DNA of 64,000 nucleotides. Origin: Mesopusillimonas faecipullorum. Lineage in GTDB: Bacteria; Pseudomonadota; Gammaproteobacteria; Burkholderiales; Burkholderiaceae_B. A program made the translations under genes and the position numbers. Where the stretch lies: contig NZ_JACDXW010000001.1 of the NCBI RefSeq assembly GCF_020539505.1, positions 310,001 to 374,000 of the forward strand, written 5' to 3'. The notes beneath the pieces were generated by a model that saw only the letters and a program-made list of their open reading frames with translations, was not told the origin of the DNA and did not search any database. Shown here piece after piece: positions 47,356-58,751 of this stretch (position 1 is its first letter; the number at the start of each line of letters is the position of its first letter).

Positions 47356-47777
47356 CTAACTACATCCTGTCTTGAAAAGAAGGAGCGCACCCGCAATGCC
47401 ACGAGAACAAGAAACAAGGCAACCGGGGGTTGGAATTTTATAAAAATCCGTTGGAACCGACGATCGGTACCAAACCGGTTGCCACACTAACATTCGAAAT
47501 TAAATCTAATTTAGCTGCGCATTATGGCCCAATTCAAAATGAAACGCCTCTTAGGGGATTCCCTGTATTTCTCTGTAACATCGGCGCCCTTACCTCATTC
47601 AGGTGACAAGTATGGTTTCTGACGGGTTTGCGGAACCAACGCTCGGCAAGAAAGTCGATTAACATAGTCTCCCACGCTCGAAGCGTTGGCGCACTTCCTG
47701 TAAACCCGCGTATTTAGGCTTGCGGGCGTGCCGACCTAAAAGCATGTGCTCAACCCACGCATTCCGAATTTGCCGCT
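47356..47777. promoter_or_regulatory. Gene-free divergent region, liv / msrB
   Basis: 422 bases without a supportable gene. On the minus strand a possible liv promoter is TTGAAT (47537-47532), 18-base spacer, TAAATT (47513-47508). The -10 overlaps an inverted repeat AAATTA-N4-TAATTT (47497-47512), an operator candidate. The AT-rich middle contrasts with the rest of the window. No binding-protein remnant is visible. Confidence 0.4.
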
Positions 47778-48179
47778 ATGTCTTTTCCGAAAGTCCGCAA
47801 AACCGAAGCTGAATGGCAAGCTCAGCTGTCACCCATGTCTTTCCATGTACTGCGTCAGAAAGGCACCGAGCGCCCATTCTCGGGAGCTTATTGGCAAACC
47901 ACTCAGCTGGGTTTGTACCGCTGCGCAGGCTGTAACACGCCGCTGTTCCACTCTGACACCAAGTTCGACGCAGGTTGCGGCTGGCCCAGTTACTTTGCAC
48001 CCATAGACCCCGAGCGACTGATAGAAGAAACCGATCACAGTCATGGCATGGTGCGCACTGAAGTCATGTGCCGTCAATGCGGCGGCCATCTGGGTCACGT
48101 TTTCCCCGACGGCCCCGCGCCGACCGGCCTGCGCTTTTGCATCAACTCCGCGTCCATGACGTTCGAACCCCAAGAATGA
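47778..48179 (+). CDS. msrB: Methionine sulfoxide reductase B
   Basis: 133 residues. Reduces methionine-R-sulfoxide. Zinc CxxC pairs CAGC and CRQC, the region CGWPSYF and the catalytic Cys in [12 protein letters not shown] are present. Overlaps yciB by ATGA and so heads the msrB-yciB-bolA-ppiC operon. Confidence 0.95.
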   Translation: MSFPKVRKTEAEWQAQLSPMSFHVLRQKGTERPFSGAYWQTTQLGLYRCAGCNTPLFHSDTKFDAGCGWPSYFAPIDPERLIEETDHSHGMVRTEVMCRQCGGHLGHVFPDGPAPTGLRFCINSASMTFEPQE

Positions 48180-48748
48180 AAAAGCTGCTTTTCGATCTCT
48201 TCCCCCTGATTCTGTTTTTCCTGGCGTTTCGCTACGCGGATATTTTCACCGCTACCGCTGTCGCCATGGTTGCCGGCGTGGGCCAGATTGCCTGGCTTAA
48301 GATCAAGCGCTCAACCATAGAACCCATGCATTGGGTCAACTTGGGCATCATCCTTGTGTTTGGCGGCGCCACGCTGTTCTTCCACGACGATACCTTCATC
48401 AAATGGAAGCCCACCGTACTGTATTGGCTGTTTGGTTTGGCGCTGCTACTGGGTAAATGGCTGTTTGGCCGCAACGTCATTCAAGGCGTCATGGGCAAAC
48501 AGATTACTTTGCCCGACCCGGTCTGGACGCGGCTCAATCTTGCCTGGGCATTGTTCTTTTTCGTGTCCGGCGCACTGAATCTTTATGTCGCCTTTTCCGG
48601 CCAATTCACCGACTCACAATGGGTCAACTTCAAGGTGTTCGGCCTGATGGCGTTGATGATCGTGTTCATACTGGCTCAGTCTGTCTGGCTGGGTCGCCAT
48701 ATTGCTCACGAATCCCCTGACGCTTCTTCCTCTTCCAAGGAGCCCTGA
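48176..48748 (+). CDS. yciB: Inner membrane protein YciB (intracellular septation protein A)
   Basis: 190 residues, five membrane segments; begins [18 protein letters not shown]. Motifs [45 protein letters not shown] are strongly conserved in YciB/IspZ, which acts in envelope synthesis and division. The longer frame from 48068 is out of place; the ATG at 48176 overlaps the msrB stop. Confidence 0.94.
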   Translation: MKKLLFDLFPLILFFLAFRYADIFTATAVAMVAGVGQIAWLKIKRSTIEPMHWVNLGIILVFGGATLFFHDDTFIKWKPTVLYWLFGLALLLGKWLFGRNVIQGVMGKQITLPDPVWTRLNLAWALFFFVSGALNLYVAFSGQFTDSQWVNFKVFGLMALMIVFILAQSVWLGRHIAHESPDASSSSKEP

Positions 48749-48752
48749 ATCC

Positions 48753-49034
48753 ATGTCCGCACAAGACCGCGCTGAGCTGCTTCGCGCGCGACTGGCTGCG
48801 TTACAGCCCGACACCCTAGAGATCATCGACGAGTCTCATATGCATGCCGGCCATGCCGGCGCACAGACTGGCGCAAGCCATTTTCGAGTGCGCATTTCCT
48901 GTGCGCAATTCAATGGCAAACTGCCCTTGGCCCGCCATCGCCTCGTGTATGATTTGGTCCAAGATCTCATCCCCCATCCCATCCATGCGCTGGCCATAGA
49001 CGCCAAGCCAAGTTCCAACAAAGGCAACACATGA
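48753..49034 (+). CDS. BolA family protein
   Basis: 93 residues. Core IIDESHMHAGHAG...FRVRISCAQFNGKLPLARHRLVYDLVQDLI fits BolA/IbaG, where a His ligates a shared 2Fe-2S cluster with a monothiol glutaredoxin and helps iron regulation. AAGGAG precedes the ATG at 9 bases. Its stop overlaps the ppiC start. Confidence 0.9.
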   Translation: MSAQDRAELLRARLAALQPDTLEIIDESHMHAGHAGAQTGASHFRVRISCAQFNGKLPLARHRLVYDLVQDLIPHPIHALAIDAKPSSNKGNT

Positions 49035-49807
49035 AACGACTCGCAACGCTGACTCTCGCAATTGCGATGGCCGCACCTGTTTACGCCCAGAACCTCGCAA
49101 CGGTCAACGGCAAGGCTATCCCGCAAAAACAATTTGATGAACTTGTCGCCTTGCTCGTCGAGCGTGGTGAAGCCGACACCCCCGAACTGCGCGAGCGCGT
49201 CAAGCAAGAAATGATCAACGGCGCAGTTTTTGTTCAGGCGGCCGAAAAAGCCGGCCTGGATAAAAAAGCCGATGTGCGCCAAGAGCTTGAACTGGCCCGC
49301 CAAAGCATTCTGGCCCATGCCCTGATGTCAGACTACCTCGAAAAGAACCCCGTCACCGACGCCCAGGTTCAAGCCCGTTACGACGAAATCAAAGGCGCAC
49401 AAGCCGACCGTCAAGAATACAAGCTACGTCACATTCTGGTCAAAGACGAAGCTGAAGCCAAGAAACTGATCGCCGACATCAAGGGCAAGAAAACCACTTT
49501 CGAAGCGGCAGCCAAAAAAAGCTCCATCGACCCCGGTAGCGGCCAAAATGGCGGCGACCTGGGCTGGGGTCCGGTCACCAATTACGTGCCCGAATTCGCT
49601 GCAGCCGCCGAAAAGCTGAAAAAAGGCGAAATGACGCAAGAGCCTGTGCAAAGCCAATTTGGCTGGCACGTCATCGAAGTCGAAGACACACGCGCCTTGC
49701 AGTTCCCCGCACTCGACTCCGTGCGCCCTCAGATCGAAGACATGCTGCGCCAGCAAAGCCTGGCAAAAATGCGCGACGACCTGATGAAATCGGCCACGAT
49801 CAAGTAA
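49031..49807 (+). CDS. Periplasmic parvulin-type peptidyl-prolyl isomerase
   Basis: 258 residues. Signal peptide (MKRLATLTLAIAMAAPVYAQ), an N-terminal helical chaperone region (21-125) and a PpiC/rotamase domain (about 128-220, YKLRHILVKDEAEAKKLI, GGDLGWGPVTNYVPEFAAA, QFGWHVIEVED). Members such as SurA/PrsA-like foldases assist outer-membrane protein folding. Last gene of the msrB operon. Confidence 0.93.
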   Translation: MKRLATLTLAIAMAAPVYAQNLATVNGKAIPQKQFDELVALLVERGEADTPELRERVKQEMINGAVFVQAAEKAGLDKKADVRQELELARQSILAHALMSDYLEKNPVTDAQVQARYDEIKGAQADRQEYKLRHILVKDEAEAKKLIADIKGKKTTFEAAAKKSSIDPGSGQNGGDLGWGPVTNYVPEFAAAAEKLKKGEMTQEPVQSQFGWHVIEVEDTRALQFPALDSVRPQIEDMLRQQSLAKMRDDLMKSATIK

Positions 49808-49853
49808 GTAACAAACATGGCGGCGCCGACTCATGGCGCCACCTGAAAGACCC

Positions 49854-49893
49854 AAACCCGGCAGGCTTTCTTGCAAAGCAGCCGGGTTTTTTT
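49854..49893 (+). terminator. Terminator after ppiC
   Basis: CCCGGC/GCCGGG stem with an extended inner hairpin CTTTC/CAAAG, then TTTTTTT. Lies 46 bases after the ppiC stop. Confidence 0.85.
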
Positions 49894-49971
49894 ATTTCCT
49901 CATGACTTCAATCCCGCATAGCGCACACAGCGCCATGGTGGCTGGGTACTTGGGTGCCTATCCCAATTGGT

Positions 49972-49990
49972 GAAGAAGACACCCTTCTTC
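49972..49990. promoter_or_regulatory. Inverted repeat upstream of the ArsR gene
   Basis: GAAGAAG-N5-CTTCTTC is a perfect 7-bp inverted repeat 67 bases before the ArsR start. The following 60 bases are very AT-rich (TTTTTATATAAG, TTAGAATAATAC) and hold the likely promoter. Possible self-operator. Confidence 0.4.
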
Positions 49991-50056
49991 GAGCATAAAG
50001 GCCAATCTTTCTTTTTATATAAGAAAGTGCTAAATTAGAATAATACGAAATAACAA

Positions 50057-50365
50057 ATGATGACTATGCAAGATCAGCTGTTCATACAGGAAGGCGCCGT
50101 CAAGGCGGCTGCCATGCTGCGAGCCGTTGGCAATGAGCATCGCTTGCTGGTGCTGTGTTTACTTATCGAACACGGCGAAATGACAGTGGGAACTTTGCAC
50201 GAATATGTTCCCCTCAGCCAATCCGCACTCTCTCAGCATCTGGCCAAAATGCGCGAGGAAGGTTTGATCACGTTTCGCCGAGAAGCCCAAACCTTGCATT
50301 ACCGGATCGATAACCCTGACGTGAAGACGCTCATTGCCACGCTCAAAACCATTTTCTGCCCTTGA
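50057..50365 (+). CDS. ArsR-family regulator, persulfide-sensing type
   Basis: 102 residues. The winged helix-turn-helix is PLSQSALSQHLAKMREEGLITFRREAQTLHYRI. Only two Cys exist, Cys34 (LVLCLLIEHGEM) and Cys101 (IFCP), the placement used by BigR/SqrR/YgaV repressors to form a sulfide- or persulfide-dependent bridge. It precedes a YgaP-type rhodanese, as in E. coli ygaV-ygaP. Metal sensing is less likely, as the metal-site CxC motifs are missing. Start could be ATG 50057 or 50060. Confidence 0.85.
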   Translation: MMTMQDQLFIQEGAVKAAAMLRAVGNEHRLLVLCLLIEHGEMTVGTLHEYVPLSQSALSQHLAKMREEGLITFRREAQTLHYRIDNPDVKTLIATLKTIFCP

Positions 50366-50391
50366 GACCGACCACCTGGAGTCCTATCCTC

Positions 50392-50916
50392 ATGTCTTTG
50401 AAACCCATCTCTGCTCAAGCCGCCCACGAACTACTTGATCAAGGCGCCGTCCTGATCGACATCCGAGCGGCGGACGAACATGCTAGGGAACACATTGCTG
50501 TCGCCCGCAACGTTTCCATGGAGAATCTGAAAAAGGCATCGCCACTTAATGTCGCGGCAGGCGTCATTTTCCATTGCCGCTCAGGCAATCGCACACAGCT
50601 TAATGCCACTACGCTCAGCGCTTGCGCGGCTTGCGACGCTTATGTGCTGGAAGGTGGGCTGGATGCCTGGAAGCAAGCTGGGCTGCCAGTAGTAAAAGAT
50701 GCTTCCCAGCCTATGGAGCTGCAACGGCAGGTACAGATTGCGGCGGGCACACTGGTCTTATTAGGAGCAGTGCTGGGTGCCACCGTCTCGCCATGGTTCC
50801 ACGCCCTGTCAGGGGCAGTCGGTGCCGGTTTGATTTTTGCCGGTGTGTCTGGTTTGTGCGGGATGGCCCGCCTGCTGATGCATATGCCCTGGAACAACAC
50901 GACAAAGCCGGCTTGA
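50392..50916 (+). CDS. ygaP: Membrane-anchored rhodanese (YgaP-like)
   Basis: 174 residues, the same length as E. coli YgaP. The rhodanese domain (1-110) has active Cys62 in FHCRSGNRT, and two C-terminal membrane helices follow (about 120-160, QVQIAAGTLVLLGAVLGATV, LSGAVGAGLIFAGVSGLCGMARLL, ending MPWN). ATG at 50392 has GGAG 12 bases upstream. Likely moves persulfide sulfur at the inner membrane; controlled by the upstream ArsR repressor. Confidence 0.9.
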   Translation: MSLKPISAQAAHELLDQGAVLIDIRAADEHAREHIAVARNVSMENLKKASPLNVAAGVIFHCRSGNRTQLNATTLSACAACDAYVLEGGLDAWKQAGLPVVKDASQPMELQRQVQIAAGTLVLLGAVLGATVSPWFHALSGAVGAGLIFAGVSGLCGMARLLMHMPWNNTTKPA

Positions 50917-50924
50917 GTCCGGGG

Positions 50925-52955
<2,031 letters not shown>

Positions 52956-53945
52956 TCAGGAAAACAAGCGCAAGGTACGTGTGTCACCGGCCACGAAGCC
53001 AACACGCGTCAGCGACTGGCTCATGCCCAGCACCTGCTGATCTATCGCTGCGTCGGCCTGCGGCATGACAGGATTACCTTGCTCATCCAACAACTGAGCG
53101 TTCAGGCGCGAAGCCAGATCACGCCCCACCCCCGCCATGCGGCTGAAAGCCTGCTCATCGATCTGGCAGTTGGGCACATCCAGAATCAGATCCAAGCGCT
53201 CTATGCGCTGTTCGGCATTTGGCACCAAGGACAAGGTAAATCTAGGTAAGCCGGTATCGGACATCCACGCCAACTGGTCGCCATACATGACGAAACCGGT
53301 TTCCCTGACTATGGGCTCCACTTCATCCAGAGGGCGCGACATGGCAGGCTTGATGCCCAACACCACTTGCGCATCGACCTCGGCACACAAGGCATCTAGT
53401 TGGTTCGCCTGACTGAGTACGGCCTCTTGCTCGGGGCCTTCCACCGTGCCGTCAAAGCTTTGCGCCAATCTTTGGGCAGCCGACCATAGGTGCGACCAAC
53501 CGATATCGGTCAACGGACCTTGGCGGTTGGCCAACAGTACGGTCAAGTGCAATGACCCATAAGACTCGTCAGCACGTAGCTGGCTGGTATGCGAACCCGA
53601 ATCGCGCATGACCAGCACCCGCACAGGCTTACCTACGGATTGCGTCAAGCCCTGCAAAGCGTCGCGCAGCTGAGGACCGGGGACAGGGTTGGCAAAACTG
53701 ACATCAATGACCGCTTCACAAGTCGGATCTGCCTCCTCGGCGTCTTCGTTCGCCGCCACCATACCCGGCTCGCGCCGCCCTACCGACGGCGCGCCCGCAG
53801 CACCGAGCAAAGGGTCGTGCTCGCCCTCGGGGAAATGGGCTTGCATGCGCCTACGGGCTCGCCTGTCTTGCCACCAGTTGAACGCCACCACCAATGCAAT
53901 CAGGATGACGCCTGCTGCTACCAGTGCTATTTGCAAATCACTCAT
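52956..53945 (-). CDS. ZipA-like cell division protein
   Basis: 329 residues. One N-terminal membrane helix (IALVAAGVILIALVVAFNWW), a short basic then acidic linker, and a C-terminal domain (about 185-329) that fits the ZipA FtsZ-binding fold, ending VGFVAGDTRTLRLFS. The order smc-zipA-ligA supports the call. Start at 53945 (MSDLQIAL); a Met 4 codons earlier is in frame. Sequence identity to enteric ZipA is low by eye. Confidence 0.8.
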   Translation of the reverse strand: MSDLQIALVAAGVILIALVVAFNWWQDRRARRRMQAHFPEGEHDPLLGAAGAPSVGRREPGMVAANEDAEEADPTCEAVIDVSFANPVPGPQLRDALQGLTQSVGKPVRVLVMRDSGSHTSQLRADESYGSLHLTVLLANRQGPLTDIGWSHLWSAAQRLAQSFDGTVEGPEQEAVLSQANQLDALCAEVDAQVVLGIKPAMSRPLDEVEPIVRETGFVMYGDQLAWMSDTGLPRFTLSLVPNAEQRIERLDLILDVPNCQIDEQAFSRMAGVGRDLASRLNAQLLDEQGNPVMPQADAAIDQQVLGMSQSLTRVGFVAGDTRTLRLFS

Positions 53946-53989
53946 TGTCCGCCCCATCGGGTTTGGAAAAACGTATTGTCATGGTCGAG

Positions 53990-56900
53990 TCAAATTTCTG
54001 CCAATTGCAGGGCGGACTCAATATCCACCGCCACTATGCGCGACACGCCCTGTTCTTGCATGGTAACCCCGACAAGCTGGCGCGCCATTTGCATGGCAAT
54101 TTTGTTGTGTGAAATGAATAAAAATTGTGTCTGATCGCTCATGCTGCTGACCAGATTGGCATACCGTTCGGTATTCGCGTCGTCCAGTGGCGCATCGACT
54201 TCGTCGAGCAGGCAGAATGGCGCGGGGTTGAGCTTGAAGAGCGCAAACACCAGTGCCGTGGCGGTAAGGGCTTTCTCGCCCCCCGAGAGCAGATAGATAG
54301 TACTGTTGCGCTTGCCAGGCGGCTGCGCCATCACCTGCACACCCGCATCCAGTATCTCGTCGCCCGTCATCATCAGCCTGGCCTCGCCCCCACCAAACAG
54401 TTTGGGGAAAAGCTCGCCGAAATGTCCATTCACAATATCAAAGGTCTCTTGCAACAACTCACGCGTTTCTTTGTCTATCTTGCGAATTGCAGCCTCAAGG
54501 GTCTCGATGGCGCTCATCAAGTCGTCATGCTGCGCGTCAAGGAAGCCTTTGCGCTCACGTGCGGTATTCAATTCTTCCAGAGCTGCCAGGTTCACCGGGC
54601 CCAAGCCATCGATCTGACGTGAAATTCTTTGAACCTCGGATTGCAGCCAGTTGACGCGCAACCACTCCTCAGGCTGCTGCTCAAGCATCTGGGACAAGGC
54701 CTCGCGGTCTACCTGATGGGCATCCAGTTGCTCGGCATATTGCTCGACTGCCAGTCGCGCTGCTTGTTCTTGCAGTTGCAACTGCATGATGCGCTGGCGC
54801 CGAGGTTCGAGCGAGCGCTCAAGCTCGAGCCGCCGCTCGTCGGCTGCACGCAGTGAGGCGGCAAGGTTGTCTTGTTCTATACGTGCTTGCGTCAGGATTT
54901 CTTCGCTCTGAGCCCGTTGTTCGAGCGCGTCTTGCAGGCCTGTCTGGGCTGCCGTGGCGTCCAGCTCGAATAGCTCGCCCTGCAACCCTTCAAGTTCGTC
55001 CTGGGCACGCTGGACTTGCTCGGCAGCCAGTTGCTGATTGCGTTGCAGATCGCCCGTGCGGGTATGCAGGGCTCGAATGGCAAATTGCGTTTCCTGCACC
55101 TGGCGCTCAATATTGCGCAGGGCTTGGCGCGCTTGTTCAGCTTGTTCGGCCAAATCTTCGCCAGACATCTGCGCATCGGCGTAACGCGTCTGGTGCTCGG
55201 CCAGTTCGAGATCCAGGGTTTCGAATCGCGCTTCCGCTTCATCACGACTGGCAGCAAACTCTTCGCCCTGGCCTTTGATCTCCGCTAATTCGTCGTGAAT
55301 ACGCTGCGCACGCTCGCCGGACTGCCTAGCTTGCTGTTGCAAACGGGAATGCTCTAACTGAATATCGTGCAGGCGGCGCGTAAGCTCGGAGACCCGCATA
55401 CGCGCGGGCCCCACAGCCTGTGAGACCTGTTGCCAAAGGGCTTCGGCACGCGCCACCTCGGACACGGCTTGATCCGCCATGAGCTGGCGCGCCTTGAGCT
55501 CGCGTTGCAGATTCTCGATTTCTTGCTGGCGCGCCAACATCCCGGCTTGCTCGGAGTCTGGCGCATAGAACCGGACACCGTGTTCATCTACCAGATGCCC
55601 TTGTTGAAGCACATACACGCCGCCGGGCGGCAACTGGGCACGGCTAGCCAAGGCGCTAGGCAGGTCGGAGGCCACGAAAGCGTGCGCCGTCCAGTCGTCT
55701 AGCACGGAGCGCAGATCGGGGTCTGTGATGCGCAGTTTTTCAGCCAGTGCGGTAAAGCCGGCGAGCCTGGTAGCGGGCGCTTTGGCGATGGCCGGCTGAT
55801 AGAACGCCAGCCTGGCCGGGGGCGGATCGTTGACGAAGGCACGGGCGTGCTCGAGCTGTCGGATTTCGAGCGCCGTCATGCGTTCGCGCAGTACGGCCTC
55901 GAAGGCGGTTTCCCAGCCTGGCTCGACGTGCAGCTTTTGCCAGAGCCGCGACAAGGAGCTTAGCCCCTGTTGTTCCAGCCAGGGCTGTAAGGCGCCTTGC
56001 TTTTGCACGTCTTGTTGAAGTTTGATCAATGCCGACAAGCGTGCCTCGATGCGCGCCTGCGCATCGGTTTCTTCGCGAGATTTGGCATGGGCCTGCGCTC
56101 GGGTAGCGTCTAAGCCAGGCAGACGGTCTTCGAGCTCGGCCAATTGCCCTTGCGCTTCTTCGAGCTGCTCTTGCTGCATGGCCTGCTCGCCGGCCAAATG
56201 CTCGAGAGCGGCTGGGTCGGGCGCATCCAGCTCGCGCAGTTCTTGCTCAAGACGCTCGCGCCGCTGAGCCAATTGATTCAGCTGGCGGTCGGCATCACGC
56301 TGAGCCTGGGCCACCAAGGCCAGATTCTGCTCGACACGCGCCAGCACGCTGCGCATTTCTTCACGCGACGCCCCAGCCGCACGCACTTGAGCATCCAGGT
56401 CGGGCAACGCTTGAGCGGCAGACTCGACGCCGGCTTGCTCTTGCTCAAGGCGCGCTTCGAGCTCTTCAGCCTCTTGCGCGGCTTGTTCGATTTGGTCTTG
56501 GCAATGCGCCTGCTGCGCCTGCCATTCTTCTATCTGGGCTTGCAACTGGCTACGCCGACTTTGCAAACGGTTGCGTGAGTCAACCACATGGCGGATTTCC
56601 GCCTCGAGACGGCTAACCAGCGCCCCTGACTCGAACACTTTGCCCTGAGCCGCGTGCACGGCATCGCCAGCCGCATAATGCGCCTGACGACGAGACTCGA
56701 GTTCGGCCTCGCAGTGGCGCAAATCGGCGGTTGAGCCTTCGAGTTCGGTCTGGGCTTGCTCAATGGCCAAGAATTTTTCTTTCTGATCTTGGTGAGCCTG
56801 GCGCTCCTTCAGCAGCCACAACGCATGCTGTTTGCGTTCGCCGTCTTCTTGCAGCCCCCGGTAACGCATGGCGACCTCGGCCTGCGTCTCGAGTTTTTCT

Positions 56901-57514
56901 AGCTGACTGCCCAATTCGCGCAAGATATCTTCAACACGAGTCAGGTTCTCGCGCGTATCGGCAATGCGGTTTTCGGTTTCCCGGCGCCGTTCTTTGTAAC
57001 GCGAAACGCCTGCGGCTTCTTCGAGATAAACACGGAGCTCTTCGGGACGCGCCTCGATGAGGCGGTTGATCATGCCCTGGCCAATAATGGCGTAGCCGCG
57101 CGCGCCCAGGCCGGTACCCAGGAAAATGTCGTGGATGTCGCGGCGGCGCACCTGCTGATTATTGACGAAATAGCTGCTGGTGCCGTCTCGGGTGAGCACC
57201 CGGCGGACCGCGATTTCGGCATAGGTGCTCCATTGCCCCGCTGCGCGCCCTTCGGAATTATCGAACACCAATTCGACTGAAGCGCGGGCCGCCGGCTTGC
57301 GGTTGCCGGAGCCATTGAAAATGACGTCCTGCATGGATTCGCCACGCAGCTCTGAGGCCCGGGTTTCGCCCAGCACCCAGCGCACGGCGTCAATGATATT
57401 GGACTTTCCGCATCCGTTAGGCCCCACCACCCCCACCAATTGGCTGGGCGTAGGAATGGCCGTCGGTTCCACAAACGACTTGAACCCGGCTAATTTGATT
57501 TGAGTCAGGCGCAC
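53990..57514 (-). CDS. smc: Chromosome segregation protein SMC
   Basis: 1174 residues. The N-terminal ATP site is GPNGCGKSNIIDAVRWVLGE. Long coiled coils lie at about 165-500 and 670-1020, with a hinge domain near 520-650 (LHVEPGWETAFEAVLRERMTALE, LPPGGVYVLQQG). The C-terminal signature YLLSGGEKALTATALVFALF and Walker B FCLLDEVDAPLDDAN close the ATPase head. Starts with GTG at 57514. Confidence 0.96.
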   Translation of the reverse strand: MRLTQIKLAGFKSFVEPTAIPTPSQLVGVVGPNGCGKSNIIDAVRWVLGETRASELRGESMQDVIFNGSGNRKPAARASVELVFDNSEGRAAGQWSTYAEIAVRRVLTRDGTSSYFVNNQQVRRRDIHDIFLGTGLGARGYAIIGQGMINRLIEARPEELRVYLEEAAGVSRYKERRRETENRIADTRENLTRVEDILRELGSQLEKLETQAEVAMRYRGLQEDGERKQHALWLLKERQAHQDQKEKFLAIEQAQTELEGSTADLRHCEAELESRRQAHYAAGDAVHAAQGKVFESGALVSRLEAEIRHVVDSRNRLQSRRSQLQAQIEEWQAQQAHCQDQIEQAAQEAEELEARLEQEQAGVESAAQALPDLDAQVRAAGASREEMRSVLARVEQNLALVAQAQRDADRQLNQLAQRRERLEQELRELDAPDPAALEHLAGEQAMQQEQLEEAQGQLAELEDRLPGLDATRAQAHAKSREETDAQARIEARLSALIKLQQDVQKQGALQPWLEQQGLSSLSRLWQKLHVEPGWETAFEAVLRERMTALEIRQLEHARAFVNDPPPARLAFYQPAIAKAPATRLAGFTALAEKLRITDPDLRSVLDDWTAHAFVASDLPSALASRAQLPPGGVYVLQQGHLVDEHGVRFYAPDSEQAGMLARQQEIENLQRELKARQLMADQAVSEVARAEALWQQVSQAVGPARMRVSELTRRLHDIQLEHSRLQQQARQSGERAQRIHDELAEIKGQGEEFAASRDEAEARFETLDLELAEHQTRYADAQMSGEDLAEQAEQARQALRNIERQVQETQFAIRALHTRTGDLQRNQQLAAEQVQRAQDELEGLQGELFELDATAAQTGLQDALEQRAQSEEILTQARIEQDNLAASLRAADERRLELERSLEPRRQRIMQLQLQEQAARLAVEQYAEQLDAHQVDREALSQMLEQQPEEWLRVNWLQSEVQRISRQIDGLGPVNLAALEELNTARERKGFLDAQHDDLMSAIETLEAAIRKIDKETRELLQETFDIVNGHFGELFPKLFGGGEARLMMTGDEILDAGVQVMAQPPGKRNSTIYLLSGGEKALTATALVFALFKLNPAPFCLLDEVDAPLDDANTERYANLVSSMSDQTQFLFISHNKIAMQMARQLVGVTMQEQGVSRIVAVDIESALQLAEI

Positions 57515-57624
57515 AATAAAACGGACAAAACGGCGGACATGGGCAGGCGAAGGCCCCGCAGGAAGGAATCCTCTTATGATAACGCAACGGCAGGCTCCGC
57601 CCGGCCTTCAATGCCTTACAAATA

Positions 57625-58272
57625 TCAGGAATTGTGAACGTCGCGCGGCGTCGGAGGTTCGCACTGGATGAGCTCGCCCAAAGTGGCGTAAAAAGGACCG
57701 CCCAGGCGTGCCAGCGGTTGCAGCGCCAAACTGTTGACGCGCCGCCCGTCAAATATGTCGTGCGCCAGGTGAAAGGCAACGACTTCGCCTATATAGAGCA
57801 CATTCATGCCCGTGCCCAGCGGTAGACGATGACGCAGCACACATTCCATTTGCGCTTTTGCCCAGGCAATGCGCGGCACCGGCACCTGCAAACCAGGCAG
57901 CAACGGAATGCCCAAGGCCGCCGCTTCGCCCGCTTCGGGAGGATAGGCCGCACTGCTTTCGTGCACGGTCTCCACCAGCGAAATCGACGGAATATTGACG
58001 ACGAAACTCTGGGTTTGCTCTATGTTGCGCGCCGTGTCTTTCAAGCGATTGTCTTGCTCGATGCTGATATTGACCGCCAGCATGGGCGGAGACTGCGACA
58101 CATAGTTGAACGAGCTGAACGGTGCGACGTTGACGACACCTTGTTCGCTACGCGTGCTGATCCAGGCGATAGGCCGCGGCACCACTACGCCCGAGACCAA
58201 GCGGTAGACCATGGCGGCATCCAGTGTTTCAGCCTTCAGGCTGGTGTAGTCGTCATTCGTCAGTATCGTCAT
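57625..58272 (-). CDS. Flavin reductase-like (FMN-binding split barrel) protein
   Basis: 215 residues. Flavin reductase/DIM6-NTAB family: SGVVVPRPIAWISTRSEQGVVNVAPFSSFNYVSQSPPML is the FMN-binding N-terminal region, and TQSFVVNIPS and YIGEVVAFH follow. Start at 58272 overlaps the stop of the oxygenase beta gene (ATGA). It could deliver reduced flavin, or act as a flavoprotein on the oxygenase product; no ferredoxin-type reductase for the Rieske enzyme is in this operon. Confidence 0.85.
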   Translation of the reverse strand: MTILTNDDYTSLKAETLDAAMVYRLVSGVVVPRPIAWISTRSEQGVVNVAPFSSFNYVSQSPPMLAVNISIEQDNRLKDTARNIEQTQSFVVNIPSISLVETVHESSAAYPPEAGEAAALGIPLLPGLQVPVPRIAWAKAQMECVLRHRLPLGTGMNVLYIGEVVAFHLAHDIFDGRRVNSLALQPLARLGGPFYATLGELIQCEPPTPRDVHNS

Positions 58273-58751
58273 ATGAAAAGCTGTATAGCCGGAAGATAGC
58301 TGTCGCAACCCAATAGCACTATGCGCTTTTCAACTATGCGCAAAGCGCCCTCAACACGCCGCAAACCATAACGTACCGAAGCCCCAAGCAGCACTTGCTT
58401 GTCTGCCTGGCGCTCTATGTACATCAATTGGCAAGACACAGCGGCCAAACCGTTGGCCATATCCGGCAAGACCCGGGGCTGCTGCACGACATGCAAACCG
58501 CGCACACGGGGATGCAGGGAATGCGCATGAGCGTGCTGCATTCTATCAATACGCAACTTCAGCAACATACGATCTTCGAGCGCAATCGAGGCATGCAGCT
58601 CTTTTTCTGTCTGTTGCTCGTGCAAGGGCACCCAATACACGCCATCTTCAGCGAACAATTCGTACCACTCAGGGTAGCGCTGCTCGTCTAGCAAAAGATT
58701 TTCGTGATAGACGAAATCCACTAGCGCTTGTTGCAGGTTTTCTTGCGTCAT
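58269..58751 (-). CDS. Ring-hydroxylating oxygenase beta subunit
   Basis: 160 residues, SnoaL/NTF2-like fold used by the structural small subunit of alpha3beta3 Rieske oxygenases (FVYHENLLLDEQRYPEWYELFAEDGVYWVPL). The late motif VRYGLRRVEGALRIVEKRIVLL is also typical. Coupled to the alpha gene by a 4-base overlap and to the flavin reductase gene. Confidence 0.9.
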   Translation of the reverse strand: MTQENLQQALVDFVYHENLLLDEQRYPEWYELFAEDGVYWVPLHEQQTEKELHASIALEDRMLLKLRIDRMQHAHAHSLHPRVRGLHVVQQPRVLPDMANGLAAVSCQLMYIERQADKQVLLGASVRYGLRRVEGALRIVEKRIVLLGCDSYLPAIQLFI

